Shown here piece after piece: positions 45,601 to 56,084 of a stretch of DNA of 62,479 bases. Each line of letters starts with the position of its first letter. Position 1 is the stretch's first letter. The stretch is from Hydnum rufescens UP504 (Eukaryota > Basidiomycota > Agaricomycetes > Cantharellales > Hydnaceae): contig MU129051.1 of assembly GCA_014904985.1 (NCBI GenBank), positions 63,777 through 126,255 on the forward strand, written 5' to 3'. The translations under genes and the position numbers were made by a program. The notes below the pieces were generated by a model that was not told where the DNA came from, did no database searches, and was given only the letters and a program-made list of their open reading frames with translations.

Positions 45601-46457
45601 GCTCAAGAAGGATAAATGGGTCAATATTCAGCTCAACCTCCATGCACTTCATGAGCAACTTCTGAAGAAGCTGAGGGCTAGGAAGTTTGAGCTTGCCACA
45701 TTGGACCATGCAAACTTGAGTCGCATCTTGGACCAGAAGACAAAGGCCCATGTCGAGAAAGCTGTGAAAAACTGATCCGGTGGGATTGATGCTACTGTAA
45801 AGAAATACAATGCAAGGCTAAAGGAACTGGTTGCACTTAGGGGAAGGGGAGGTATTCGGAGAGATGCATACATTCTGCCGATGCTCACAATGGATGGCCT
45901 GTACAAGCTGGATGTGGATCAAGATATATGGGAAGATTCTCGAGGCAATATTGCAGATTTCCTGGATGGAGTTGTGCCCCCTTGGTTGGCAGATCCCTCA
46001 GTCAAAGAAGGTATCTGGATCTCACAGGAGGTGGCCAGCTGCCAGCAGGAGCTTGAGAGGTGCAAGGGTGAGCATGCCAACCTTCAGATGTGGTTCCATG
46101 AAGAGTATTCAGCTGCAATGGACCTCTTCATGGGATCCAAGGATGAAGATGTCTCGTATTTTGGGCTTCTGCGGGCACACCAACTGTATGACTGGATGAC
46201 AGCTTGGAAAAAGGACATAGTCCAAGTGCCCATTGCTCCTGGTGCTCAGTTGGGACTCGGTTCGAATGCCTTTGGTGCTACATCAACATTATGGTGTTCG
46301 GTCTAATGTCCAAGTGCAATTCGAACAAGAATATTTAGTTGCCACTACAACCCCACCATGCCTGGACCATAATTCTCAAAGTAGATGGAATCTTGATGAT
46401 TTTGATGCAAGTTCAGATGATGACTCAGAGGGTGGTGAGCTGGAGGAGCTGGTTTGA
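42691..46457 (+). pseudogene. KDZ-family transposase, second copy: 12 in-frame TGA stops and a solo LTR inside
   Basis: Starts MAAKKRREKRMQ at 42691 (an in-frame ATG also lies at 42676). It reads DRWNREVLPS up to 43055, is cut by the solo LTR, and resumes LIRPYMKV. Motifs follow in family order: CGAPRPLRVLCVS, VCVCC, EHGFFPCAP, RS-CPLCFGG, VCIDANFQLKWIRNED (first Asp), LYDIGCQ (second Asp), FHAYGHQWACQ, GLSDGEGCERLW (Glu), then a long coiled coil and an acidic tail. An intron lies near 44292-44369 and another near 46250. In-frame stops start at 42751, 42826, 42991, 43704, 44253, 44429, 44432, 45209, 45302, 45401, 45524 and 45773; every one is TGA. All acidic catalytic motifs are still visible. 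Confidence 0.9.
43056..43568. mobile_element. Solo LTR, 513 bp, 5-bp target duplication CCCAG, inside the KDZ gene
   Basis: Begins TGTTAGTGGTG and ends AATTAACA (TG..CA); CCCAG is duplicated at 43051-43055 and 43569-43573. Removing it joins the KDZ codons exactly (..VLP-S-LIRPYM..). It is CpG-rich while the KDZ gene is CpG-poor, so it is younger than the decay. Inside is a hairpin TGTACTG-AAA-CAGTACA near 43320-43337 and a TATAG stretch near 43219. No coding region. Confidence 0.92.
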
Positions 46458-46937
46458 TAGCTGCAGTGGACCAAGCAATTGTAGAACTAGATTTGGATTC
46501 AGAATAATATTTCCTTTAACCATGTAAATGCTTTGCATAATAAAATGTCTCATCTGCACCACAGTACAGCATTGCAGAATTCTACAAGTTCCAAAGTTGA
46601 TCTCAAATTGATCTCAAATTGAGCTCAAACCCAACTCTTTGCTATCAAATACTCTTTTGATCACTTTTTGATATCAAACATAATACAAGCCTATCAGGCA
46701 CTATACAGATATCAAAATGACATACCTTTTAAGGCCCCTAAGACTGTCTGACCAGCCTGCTGATAGGGCTGAAGAACAGCTAGAGGTGCCATCTTTTAAT
46801 ATGACCTTTTCACATACTATTCCTTACCAGGTCCATTGCTGCCACCAGGTTATTGCTGTTTCCCTCACAGTGCCATCAATTCTTGTTGACATCTGCTGTC
46901 ATGTGAGGAATGGTTTTATGATGTGTGAACGAAATTA
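46458..46937. other. AT-rich flank of the second KDZ copy
   Basis: Holds a short direct repeat (GATCTCAAATTGA twice, 46599-46625) and several copies of GATATCAAA (46680-46715). It may be the right subterminal region of the KDZ element. No gene seen. Confidence 0.35.
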
Positions 46938-47691
46938 GACTGGCCATGTACTCAGGACCCCCCACTTGTGGCAGAGTGTAGACCAGCCATGAAGCCACAG
47001 CAATAGATCTGCTTGACACAAGTACAATATAACTAGGTGAAGGAATTTGCTGAAGCAAAATGGGACCTCAACATGGATCCCTCATTTCTCCCTCATTTTT
47101 GGATAGAATCCTTCATAATTTTTCAAATATGTAGATATAGTTATTTTCTATGTACCTACCAAGTTTCAGCCCCATCAGAGCAGAGGAAGATGACTAATTT
47201 CTCCAATTATTCACTTCACAGCAATAACCTGGTAAGGAATAGTATTTTGTTTCACAATTTTCCAAAAGTGCCAGCACCAAATCTGACTCAAGGAACTTCA
47301 CCACAAACTTTCATTTTGCATAGAGGTTTCCAGGCTCCTCAAGATATGGTGACTACAGGTGCATGAGCTTGCTCTGCTACCTGTATTCCCAGTTCCTCAA
47401 AATTATCGAGGCTTTGTGTTGAAGGTTGAGTGTGAGCTTCAGCTCGCTCTTGGACTTCACAACAAGCTCAAATGAACTCGCATTGGACAGTGTCACTTTC
47501 TCTAGAGGTTCTAACCACCATTGTTGCATCTCTCATTCATGGCACCAAAACAAAAGCTCTTCAAGGTCACCCCGTCCCAGGACTTGCATGACTACTTTCT
47601 TATCATGAAGATCCCCAACCATCCCAAAAAAGGCAACCACCTTTTTTGTCAATTTTTTGGGGGTTTTTTCCAAAAACCAACTCTCTCTCTT
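46938..47691. repeat. Copy of 53290-53990 ending in degraded sequence at the gap
   Basis: From about 46948 (TACTCAGGACCCCC) the sequence is nearly identical to 53297 onward. After about 47610 it departs by homopolymer expansion (CCCAAAAAAGGCAACCACC against CCCAAAAGCAACACC) and ends in CTCTCTCTCTT before the N run. This is what a poor-quality contig end looks like. It contains the beginning of the gene described at 53885. Confidence 0.8.
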
Positions 47692-47716
47692 NNNNNNNNN
47701 NNNNNNNNNNNNNNNN
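47692..47716. other. Assembly gap (25 N)
   Basis: Second 25-N placeholder. CpG content changes across it, from depleted to normal, and sequence to its left is duplicated at 53.3-54.0 kb. The joined contigs need not be true neighbours. Confidence 0.99.
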
Positions 47717-48824
47717 AGGTATTCAATTTACAAGTCTGGGGATAGGATAGAGCATAAAATGACTATTTCTCCTTCCCTTGAGGACAGATTCCCTTGAGGA
47801 ATGGTGGAATGAGTCGTCCTGAACGTCCTATCCTTCAGATATAAGACTGCCAGACAATATTCGATATTTGAAAATTGGAAGGGGGAATGATGTTCTCCTG
47901 AGACAAGGGGGAAATTCGTATGTAGAACACCGAGTTCTTCTTTGTTCGTGACGCCCTTCATACCGCTGGATGGGCATTTTCAATACCTTTCTAGGCGCGG
48001 TCGTTTCATGCAAATCCGATCAAAACTGACGGAGAAATTCGAAAAATACACCTTATTATGAATGAGCAGGTGAAATCATTCCAGAAGCCTCAGTTCTGAT
48101 CCGATGAACACATAATCGGTATCATTCGATAGGTATTGATCACAGCTTTCAGGGAGCTATATTTAAGAGTCGATCGGATACGAATTGACTTCGAAACGCG
48201 GAAAATACTCCTTGAGAGCATGGATTCCATAGTAAAATTGTTCTAGAACATGCAGTTTTTATCGGATTGACTCGTACTTGGTATCGTCGGATAGGTATGA
48301 ATCGTATCTTTCTGGGCGCTACTTTCCCGAGCCGATCCGATCAAAACTGACAGAGAAATTCGAACGAATACTCCTTGAGAGTGCCGCATTTGCCCCTATT
48401 TGATTATGTAATGCATCCGCAGAGTAGGAATGAAGGCCCGGGTGTGTAATCCATCGTATTACATAATCACCATTGTTAGGATCGCCCTTAAGGCAGCAAG
48501 ATCCATATGAGCTAGATTGAAGGAGAATTCAAGACGATATACAGAAGGGCAAGTTGAATTGCCAGGTCCACCATATCATGGCTTATGGTAGGGCATAAAT
48601 GAATACAGTCCCTGTGGCCTGTTGAAGACCCCAGGAGATTGACTCGTGTACAAGGAAATGAGCATTCCATTTACATCTTTTCAGGCATATGGAATTCATG
48701 CTCATCCATGAACAGACGAAAGGCTTGATATTGGAACGACATATTGGTACATTTTTAACTTCGTTCATCGGAAAATTCGACGCTGAAATGGAACTCTATG
48801 TGGTAGGGATTTTTCCCTCCAACA
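47717..48824 (-). repeat. Probable 3' LTR with internal repeats of about 155 bp
   Basis: Minus strand starts TGTTGGAGGGAAAAATCCC at 48824, 77 bp after the coiled-coil ORF's stop. Inside are three partial copies of a unit containing TCCGATCAAAACTGACRGAGAAATTCGAA or its relatives and GGTATCRTYCGATAGGTATGAATC (near 47990-48055, 48115-48225 and 48270-48385). The other end is lost at the gap. Confidence 0.5.
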
Positions 48825-48900
48825 TATTAGGCCTCAGCTACGTCGTGGTCCCTCGCGACTGGTAATACAATAATATACATTTCGCCTTGTTATAGCGTGT

Positions 48901-49785
48901 TTATTTGCGGCGGGATTCCGTGTTCGGGTGTTTGCCATCAGATGAACATTTTTCGACATTGCTCTTTTTAGCTGGCGATCCAGATCCCAACCCGCTAGGC
49001 TCTGGCTCCTCTCCTTTTCGTTTTAATTTGAGCGGGGTGGCCCTTGGATTGGTATCGACCTTGGTGAACGATGCCTTCTTTTTGGCGATTAGATTGGTGA
49101 TTTCCGCCACCCAAGCACCATCATGCGCAGCAGTCGGCGATATCGAATTCCAATGATGGAACATGTTTTGAATCTCGCTTTTGAGTGCCATGAATCGAGG
49201 ATCCAACTTATCGACTTTTTGAGCAATTGTGGTAAGAGCTCCAATCAATAACTCGTTGATCATTTGATAATAGTTGTCCAGCGTCATTGACTTGTTGTGG
49301 ACTCGCAACAGGATATGCTTTAGCAAGTATGCTGAATCTGATGCTTGTTGTTGCAGAACCTCAATTGTATCGAATTGCTTGAACATCGAAGAAGTTGATG
49401 CTTTAAAGTGCTTCGTCAACTCCTCCGTGCGATAGGTGTTCATATTCATGTCATCGCGGAGGTGTTCAAATTCGGTGCGTAGAGAGTCGAATTCCCGCTT
49501 ATGGGCAACAGCTATGTCCTGACAAATCTTTTTGTAGGCATCCATCTTCGCCGCGACCTCGCCTACATTCTTCAGCACCTCATCAGGAACATGATCGACT
49601 AGGCTTCCTGAACCCGGCTGCATTGATGAAGGTGAGTGTCTGTTTTTGTGGCCAGATTTGGCTATGGAAGGTGTGTGATCGGCCGTGAGATTATCTTCGC
49701 CTATTTTATTGACCTGTCCAACCGGCTCAGATCTGTTCTCTCGCTCTCGATCCAGTTCAGAGTCATTGTCAAGATCGTGCTCCAT
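48901..49785 (-). CDS. Coiled-coil protein between integrase and 3' LTR (294 codons)
   Basis: Open frame from ATG 49785. Acidic, Ser-rich N-terminus (DLDNDSELDRERENR); a central region predicted by eye to be helical coiled coil (VGEVAAKMDAYKKIC, then REFDSLRTEFEHLRDD and FDTIEVLQQQ); a C-terminal basic, Pro/Ser-rich tail (PLKLKRKGEEPEPSG, SPAKKSN). No signal peptide or membrane segment, so not an envelope-type protein. Its place, strand and closeness to the presumed 3' LTR make it the third ORF of the retrotransposon; it could also be a host gene next to it. Unbroken over 294 codons with normal CpG, so possibly active. Confidence 0.6.
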   Translation of the reverse strand: MEHDLDNDSELDRERENRSEPVGQVNKIGEDNLTADHTPSIAKSGHKNRHSPSSMQPGSGSLVDHVPDEVLKNVGEVAAKMDAYKKICQDIAVAHKREFDSLRTEFEHLRDDMNMNTYRTEELTKHFKASTSSMFKQFDTIEVLQQQASDSAYLLKHILLRVHNKSMTLDNYYQMINELLIGALTTIAQKVDKLDPRFMALKSEIQNMFHHWNSISPTAAHDGAWVAEITNLIAKKKASFTKVDTNPRATPLKLKRKGEEPEPSGLGSGSPAKKSNVEKCSSDGKHPNTESRRK

Positions 49786-50076
49786 ATCGAGGGGGTGCAG
49801 GCTTGTCGACCTCGACTTTGTTCCATCGCTCTCCTGACGTTTTTCCTCTTTCTCGTGTGAAATCGACCGAGCTCACTTTTCTCTGTTTCTTCCTCTCCTT
49901 TCCTCGACATGACGGGAGCCCTTGTCATCGTCCTCGGGTCTGTACGAGTTCAAGCAACGGGGTCGATATTGTTCTGCCATACTGCAGGAGAAGGTGAGAC
50001 AGTCTGTCTCAGACAAGGCCTCAACTGGAACAGTGATTTGTATCCTCTGATTATCCTCCAGCCCAGCATGTTCGTC

Positions 50077-50406
50077 TCAAGGATCCAGTGTAACACTTGC
50101 CTCGAGTCTGTCAAGATAAAGTTCGCGGATCATAACCCTACGTCTAAGTTCGATTTTACTGAATTTCGTCGTGCCCCAAGGCAGCCAATTGAATGACTTG
50201 CGCTTAAAGACAACCCCTTTTGGGAATTGAGGCAGGTCGCCTTCCGCATTTGGAACGATATTTGTATAGTCCCACATTTCGCGCTCTTCGTTATCAAATG
50301 GGTCGTCTTCTTCCTCGGCCTCATCTATTGGTCCAAGGGCCAATGCCCGTTGTTTTGCAGCATCGTATATTTCTTGCCAATACTTGATGAGCTCGTCTGG
50401 ATCCAT
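50077..50406 (-). CDS. Acidic small protein between integrase and the coiled-coil ORF
   Basis: A 109-codon open frame starting MDPDELIKYWQEIYDAAKQR, with an acidic middle (IDEAEEEDDPFDNEERE) and a basic end (VFKRKSFNWLPWGTTKF). It starts 25 bp after the integrase stop on the same strand. It may be a separate ORF or an exon leading into the coiled-coil ORF. No family recognised. Confidence 0.5.
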   Translation of the reverse strand: MDPDELIKYWQEIYDAAKQRALALGPIDEAEEEDDPFDNEEREMWDYTNIVPNAEGDLPQFPKGVVFKRKSFNWLPWGTTKFSKIELRRRVMIRELYLDRLEASVTLDP

Positions 50407-50430
50407 TATTTCCCATGACTTAATCTTCTT

Positions 50431-51180
50431 TCACCTTTGTATGGCCATTGACACAATAGGATCATCGTCATAGTAGTTCCAGACTGGCTCTCGGATGATT
50501 GGTTCGGTGTTCTCTCGAAAATGGTATAGCTTCAGTCGCTTCCACGCTATCGGCCTTTGCAACACGACTCCATCGGGCTGTTGGATGACATAGGCTCCAG
50601 ATGGCCTTTGTTGTACAATAATGAAAGGTCTGAACCACTTTGCCGTCCCTTTTGACCTGTGTTGATTATCCAGTGCTTCATTATAAACGATAACCCACTC
50701 TCCCGGATAGTATTCACCAATGGCCATTTGCACTGCATGTTTCCTATTGAAGGCATCGGCGGCCTTTAGGCGAGACTTCTCATTGGCCTGGACTGTGTCA
50801 TCAAGCAACTCATCACACTTGCTTATTTGCAGGATCCACAACACAAGAAGTTCCTCTGAGGACTTCACAGAGGGCCAGTCAAGTGAATGGAAGGTTTTGT
50901 CTTTCACATCATAAGGCATTAATGGATGTTGACCATAAAGCAAGTAATAGGGCGTATATCCGGTATTTCGCTTGACAGTAACCTGATCAGCCCATACTGC
51001 GTACCCTACATAGTCGGGCCAATCGTAGATATGAATTCCGTGTATTTTCCAAATCGCATTAATCCAAACCGTGTGTCCGTGTTCTGATTTTCCATTCGCT
51101 TGTGGATTATAGGGTGAAATCCGTACAACTGGCACCTTATATTTGTCCATGAGCAATTGGACAGCGCCCTTAAACACCTC
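50431..51180 (-). CDS. Integrase, core end and C-terminal domain (5'-truncated)
   Basis: The frame enters at 51180 without an ATG and reads FKGAVQLLMDKYKVPVVRIS, PYNPQANGKSEHGHTVWINA (rve core, with the catalytic Glu in NGKSEHGH), TGYTPYYLLYGQHPLMP, then a C-terminal part with GEYYPGEWVIVYN and GTAKWFRPFIIVQQRPSGAY, the beta-barrel-like DNA-binding end. This is typical of mushroom Ty3/gypsy pol. The RT, RNase H and start of the integrase are absent: at 51180 the sequence changes into a satellite head shared with 57601. No chromodomain is seen at the C-terminus. Confidence 0.85.
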   Translation of the reverse strand, partial: EVFKGAVQLLMDKYKVPVVRISPYNPQANGKSEHGHTVWINAIWKIHGIHIYDWPDYVGYAVWADQVTVKRNTGYTPYYLLYGQHPLMPYDVKDKTFHSLDWPSVKSSEELLVLWILQISKCDELLDDTVQANEKSRLKAADAFNRKHAVQMAIGEYYPGEWVIVYNEALDNQHRSKGTAKWFRPFIIVQQRPSGAYVIQQPDGVVLQRPIAWKRLKLYHFRENTEPIIREPVWNYYDDDPIVSMAIQR

Positions 51181-51480
51181 AGGCAGATAGATTTGGACCC
51201 TTTGGGTCGGCTTTTACTGCACAGGAGAGGACCCAAAGGGTCCCCAGACCTATCACAGACTCATGGGGCCAGACTATATTGACCCATGAGGGGACAGTGC
51301 TAAATCATGATCTGGGCATGGTCATGGCAGGGTATTGACAATAAAACTCATGAGCTGGGGCATCCCAACCATGAGTTTGATCCTCAGACTCATGAGTGAG
51401 GTCATACAACCCATGGGGGCCTGCCAACCCATGGGTTCCACAGCCAGGTCCATGAGTTAGAGCATCAGACCCATGGGTTA
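51181..51480. repeat. Second short copy of the GACCCTTTGGGTC-headed CATGAG repeat
   Basis: Starts CAGGCAGATAGATTTGGACC, then the double-palindrome head, the conserved 150-bp segment and about five CATGAG half-units. Nearly identical to 57606-57904, after which the copies diverge at 51480. It truncates the integrase ORF. Confidence 0.85.
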
Positions 51481-53290
51481 AGCCTACGCAGTAGAATCTA
51501 TTTGTTGGCTTTTATGCACTCGTCGCAACTACAACCTTAAGCATCACCTCCCCACCATCCTCCCTTCCCTTCCTTCTGTCTCCAAACACAGGAAGGCTAG
51601 CACCAACGTGCATATGAGGACAGTACGAGAGGCCAGCGCCGATCGTACTGCTTTGCTCTTACTTCCGTAGGACTCACTTACTCTCATACTCCAGGCTACT
51701 CTCTCTTCTTCCAATTACCCTCTATGTGGTAGGCGAGCATTGATCGCATAGGGTTGACTGCTGCCATCAGGTTTCACCTTGTACACCTCTCGACCTCAAC
51801 CCATGTGCCCTAACTCAGCGCACTCATTACATTGGTTCCTCTAGCCAACGAGGTGACCTATTTCTTCTCAATGCCTCGCCTCCCCGACTCCCCTACAGAC
51901 CCTTTGACACTCAGCAGTGACCTAGGACACCCTCCTATTATAATTAGACCCTCCGGTGCTCCTTTATCACCCTTGCCCCAGGCCCATCCCCAGGCTGTCC
52001 GAGCATTTGCTCACCCAGCCAGCAGCATTGTCGAGCTGGTGAATCCTCTCGCTGCTGTCAAGAGGACATCCCACCACATATGCAGGCCCCTTTCATGCAA
52101 GCAGGCACCAGGTTTCCATCCAGCTACTGCAGAATGTTTATACCTGCCTCCCCAAATGCAAAACCTAATCCAATTCCAGGAAATTACCCTTCACGCTTTG
52201 GATTTAGCCTAGAAGGCTACCAGGACCCACAGACCACCCTCCCATCTCTGTATACCAGTTCCTATCAGCCTGGACGAAGTTCTCCCTGTCTGAGTATTTA
52301 CACCTACTACTTCGAAGAAAGCATAGATACAAGTAGTTGGATGTTACAAACAAAAGAATCTAATGGCATAATATACAGCTTTCTGTATCCACTTTGGAGT
52401 CGGTCATTAAGGACACTGTTGCTTTAGTGGAGGAGAAAAAAATGGTGTTTCGTCCATCAACCGTGGATTCGCAGTAGCCAACTTAAGCTGAGAAGCGCTG
52501 GCTCGATAGAAGAAATTAAGATCACAAAGACAAACTTTTGAAGCTGCGAGTGGGCTTACTCCTAGCTCGCCTAGTAAAGTTGAAAGCTTTGCATGACGGT
52601 TGAACTATCAGGTAAATCACCCATGGGATCCCATCATCCGCTCCCTCCTACGCCCGATTTGTTGAAGTGACTACACCAAGCTTGGATGACCCCGCCAGCC
52701 CCCATAAGATTAGCATAGAGCCACCGATCTAGGTTGGGACATGCTATGAAAAGACATCTTGGACAAGCCATGTTTTGCGACCACACACCACCCCTTCGCC
52801 AGGGAATTATGCACATAAATTCAATCACCACGAGGTCCTGGTTGAATCTGCCTGGGAGTCAAACCCCTACTGAGGACATTGGGAGGCCCCACCACCTAGT
52901 CTATTCACTCTGAGACCCTTACTCCATAATAATTCTGTCTGATTGAGCTTTCCTGTCTCAGTGTTCCCCAGCCCAAGGGACTGGAGGACCCCCATCAAGA
53001 CTTTACTCTCTTGCCCACTCCACCAGTGAGCACCACACTAACCATATCAGTGGCTGAATTTCCAAGCACTTCAGTGGATCTTGATGCATCCCCTAATGCG
53101 TGGAGGGAAATCTCCCTAAAAACGAAACCCTAGGCCCTGCAGACCCTTTGGGGCAACACTCTGGTCCCTTCCTGGCCCTCGATTGGAAGGTCCCCAGGGC
53201 TGCAAGCTCTTTCAAAGAAGTGTCTGTCCTTAGTGAGAATCTCAGAACCACCTTTAAGGCTGTGCAGAACTGGAGCTTGTTCGCCAAGTC
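51481..53290. repeat. Noisy copy of 55780-57600
   Basis: The same sequence as 55780-57600 in the same order, but with frequent one-base losses and gains (ACTACAACCTTAAGC against ACTACTAACCCTTAAGC). The frames open in the second copy are broken here. The indel-dominated pattern suggests unpolished reads rather than an old duplication. Confidence 0.8.
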
Positions 53291-53884
53291 AAAGTACTCA
53301 GGACCCCCCACTTGTGGCAGAGTGTAGACCAGCCATGAAGCCACAGCAATAGATCTGCTTGACACAAGTACAATATAACTAGGTGAAGGAATTTGCTGAA
53401 GCAAAATGGGACCTCAACATGGATCCCTCATTTCTCCCTCATTTTGGATAGAATCCTTCATAATTTTTCAAAATATGTAGATATAGTTATTTTCTATGTA
53501 CCTACCAAGTTTCAGCCCCATCAGAGCAGAGGAAGATGACTAATTTCTCCAATTATTCACTTCACAGCAATAACCTGGTAAGGAATAGTATTTTGTTTCA
53601 CAATTTTCCAAAAGTGCCAGCACCAAATCTGACTCAAGGAACTTCACCACAAACTTTCATTTTGCATAGAGGTTTCCAGGCTCCTCAAGATATGGTGACT
53701 ACAGGTGCATGAGCTTGCTCTGCTACCTGTATTCCCAGTTCCTCAAAATTATCGAGGCTTTGTGTTGAAGGTTGAGTGTGAGCTTCAGCTCGCTCTTGGA
53801 CTTCACAACAAGCTCAAATGAACTCGCATTGGACAGTGTCACTTTCTCTAGAGGTTCTAACCACCATTGTTGCATCTCTCATTC

Positions 53885-54769
53885 ATGGCACCAAAACAAA
53901 AGCTCTTCAAGGTCACCCCGTCCCAGGACTTGCATGACTACTTCTTATCATGAAGATCCCCAACCATCCCAAAAGCAACACCTTTGTCAACAACATCCTT
54001 TTGGGTGTGGATGATCCGAAAACTGGGATTTCGAGAGGCCTAGGTCAGTTTATCATGTGGTGTAGTGTTGTTGGGCTCTGTGTTGTCACACTTCATTGCA
54101 CATTGGATTATAACACCACGAGCCTTGCATTCCACATTCCTGATGAAGACAGTGAGTGCATTTTGAAGACTCTTGTGGGCAATCACAAGAACCACAACAA
54201 GAAGGGTATTTGTACAACACTGGTAAAGGCGGCATTTCGCAATGAAGTTGCCTCGAGTTGGCTGGTATGTGTGTTTATCACTATATGTATATTGTTCAAC
54301 AATTGATTCAACCTCTTATAGGTTCCAAAGTTTCCCTGATTGATTAATGCCTTGGGTAGGCTTTACAATGTTTGACAAATGCACATATTTGTCAGCAGGT
54401 CTTGTGCCCCAGTGGTAGAAGGGTTTTCAGCCCTCTGAGAAGGATCAGGAGCTCATTGAGAGAATCGAAGCGGACTGGGATGCCAATCCACATCCCAAGG
54501 TGATGGCCAGTACAGTCATTCCTACCCAGTTTCCAAGGCACTTCTTTCACTGGCCAGCAATCTCTGCACCATCTGAAACCACTCCCACAACCTCAATGAT
54601 GAGTGCCATGGAGTGTTCAGGGAACAAACATTCTCCCAAGCATCCTTGCATTGATTCATCAGCAGGTTCTTTGAGTGAACCTATCCTCTATAATTGGTTT
54701 GGCAACAACTCCAATGGTTGCAAACACTATCTTGATTCTAGATTCTGGGAGCCCTATTACAAGAGATAA
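53885..54769 (+). CDS. Uncharacterised protein, probably two or three exons
   Basis: Starts MAPKQKLFKVTPSQDLHDY at 53885. One base near 53943 must be shifted to continue into MKIPNHPKSNTFVNNIL, LGVDDPKTGISRGLGQF, FHIPDEDSECILKTLVG and AFRNEVASSWL. An intron probably starts GTATGTGTG near 54263 and ends TTATAG near 54322. The last part reads PSEKDQELIERIEADWD then NPHPKVMASTVIPTQFPRHF and ends WEPYYKR at 54769. Its start is duplicated at 47536-47690. I do not recognise the family. Confidence 0.4.
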
Positions 54770-55500
54770 ATTGCATCCCTTCCTGTCATCATCATCACTG
54801 TAGCCTCCTCGCCTTGTCGTCATTTCCTCTTCATCTTCATCTTCATCTTCATCTTTGTCTTCATCTCATCTTTGTCCTCACCCCCTCTTTGTCCCTGCCC
54901 TCTTTGTCTTGTCTTCCTCGCTCATCACTACCATCTTTCCCTCATATAACACATAGTAATCATCATGCTGTTCACTTGATTGGTTTCATGGTGAACTACA
55001 CTCATATTTGTACATGTCTGTATAATCTTGGATAATAAATACATCTTCAATGGCAAGACGAGGTGCCAGATGTTGCCGCCTTTTTTCTTCTATCTCATGT
55101 CTTGCCACCATTAAGGTAAGCTGAACAGCACACTAGATCCCATCCTCCCTGAGCTCAATGGTTTCCATCATGCAGAAGGCAGTCATCTGATAAAACGTGG
55201 TACCATCACATTGTGATACTACTTGTTTTTCAGTATCTTCAAGGCATCATCCCAACCTCTGATAAAACACCATACCATCACATTGTGATAGTACTCGTTT
55301 TTTAGTACCTTCAAGACATCATTGTCCTCAGTGCTTGGTGAAGTGGGCTGCTGCAGTTTGCTGTGGCACTCATTTCCTGGCTCTTGTTACCATATTTTTT
55401 CTTCATTCTGTCTCACATCTTGCCACCACCAAGGTAAGCTAAACTAGCACCCTATTCCCCTCTCCCCTTGAGCTCAATGATTTCCCAAGTCATTGGGCTA
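54770..55500. other. Microsatellite and duplicated short segments
   Basis: A (CTTCAT)n tract lies at about 54824-54870, with TCTTTGTC repeats after it. A segment of about 70 bp with ATACCATCACATTGTGATA is repeated at 55200-55245 and 55268-55315, and TCTTGCCACCA..AAGGTAAGCT occurs at 55098 and 55418. No gene seen. Confidence 0.5.
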
Positions 55501-55502
55501 CA

Positions 55503-55800
55503 TGTAATGGACTGCTCATATATATATATTCATCTACATAGTTTGTAGCACTTAGGCTCAGCGTGCTAAGTCTTATGCAATTAGTTCTCGTGTTTGTAAG
55601 CTGCAGCATTTGCCACAGAGAATGCATCTTCTCTTTCGTGCTCTACTCGCTCTTAGCTAAGATCACTGTTTCATCCTAGTAGCCATTCACATGAATGATA
55701 CGACCTAGCTGCATTGTCTTGTGCTCTCACTCTCATCTTCCAACTCTCTTGGGCCGTACCATAGATGACCAAGAGGTAAGCCTACGCAGTAGCATCTATT
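55503..55800 (+). repeat. Possible LTR upstream of a gag-like region
   Basis: Starts TGTAATGGACTGCTC, has a TA-rich stretch (TATATATATAT near 55520) that could be a TATA box, and is CpG-richer than its left flank, like the solo LTRs elsewhere. No clear CA end, target duplication or primer-binding site was found. Low certainty. Confidence 0.3.
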
Positions 55801-56084
55801 TGTTGGCTTGTTATGCGACTCGTCGCAACTACTAACCCTTAAGCATCACCTCCCCCACCATCCTCCCTTCCCCTTCCTTTCTGTCTCCAAACACAGGAAG
55901 GCTAGCACCCAACGTGCATATGAGGACAGTACGAGAGGCCAGCGCCGATCGTACTGCTTTTGCTCTTACTTCCGTAGGACTCACTTACTCTCATACTCCA
56001 GGCTACTCTCTCTTCTTCCATTACCCTCTATGTGGTAGGCGAGCATTGATCGCATAGGGTTGACTGCTGCCATCAGGTTTCACC

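Larger units (their letters stand above)
47717..51180 (-). mobile_element. 3' part of an LTR retrotransposon with an extra coiled-coil ORF
   Basis: On the minus strand: integrase (cut off at 51180 by a satellite-head element), a short acidic ORF, a 294-codon coiled-coil ORF, then TGTTGGAGGG at 48824, the probable start of the 3' LTR, which would run to the gap. CpG content is normal and the frames are open, so this element is much younger than the chromovirus at 24-37 kb. Confidence 0.65.

Noticed and set aside
42751..45775. Reassigned or read-through TGA codons in the KDZ gene
   Set aside because: TGA is used as a normal stop by neighbouring genes and the surrounding CpG depletion explains CGA to TGA without recoding.
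51181..51480. LTR of the retrotransposon at 47.7-51.2 kb
   Set aside because: It lies at the truncated 5' side, lacks TG..CA ends, and is the head of a repeat found at two unrelated places.
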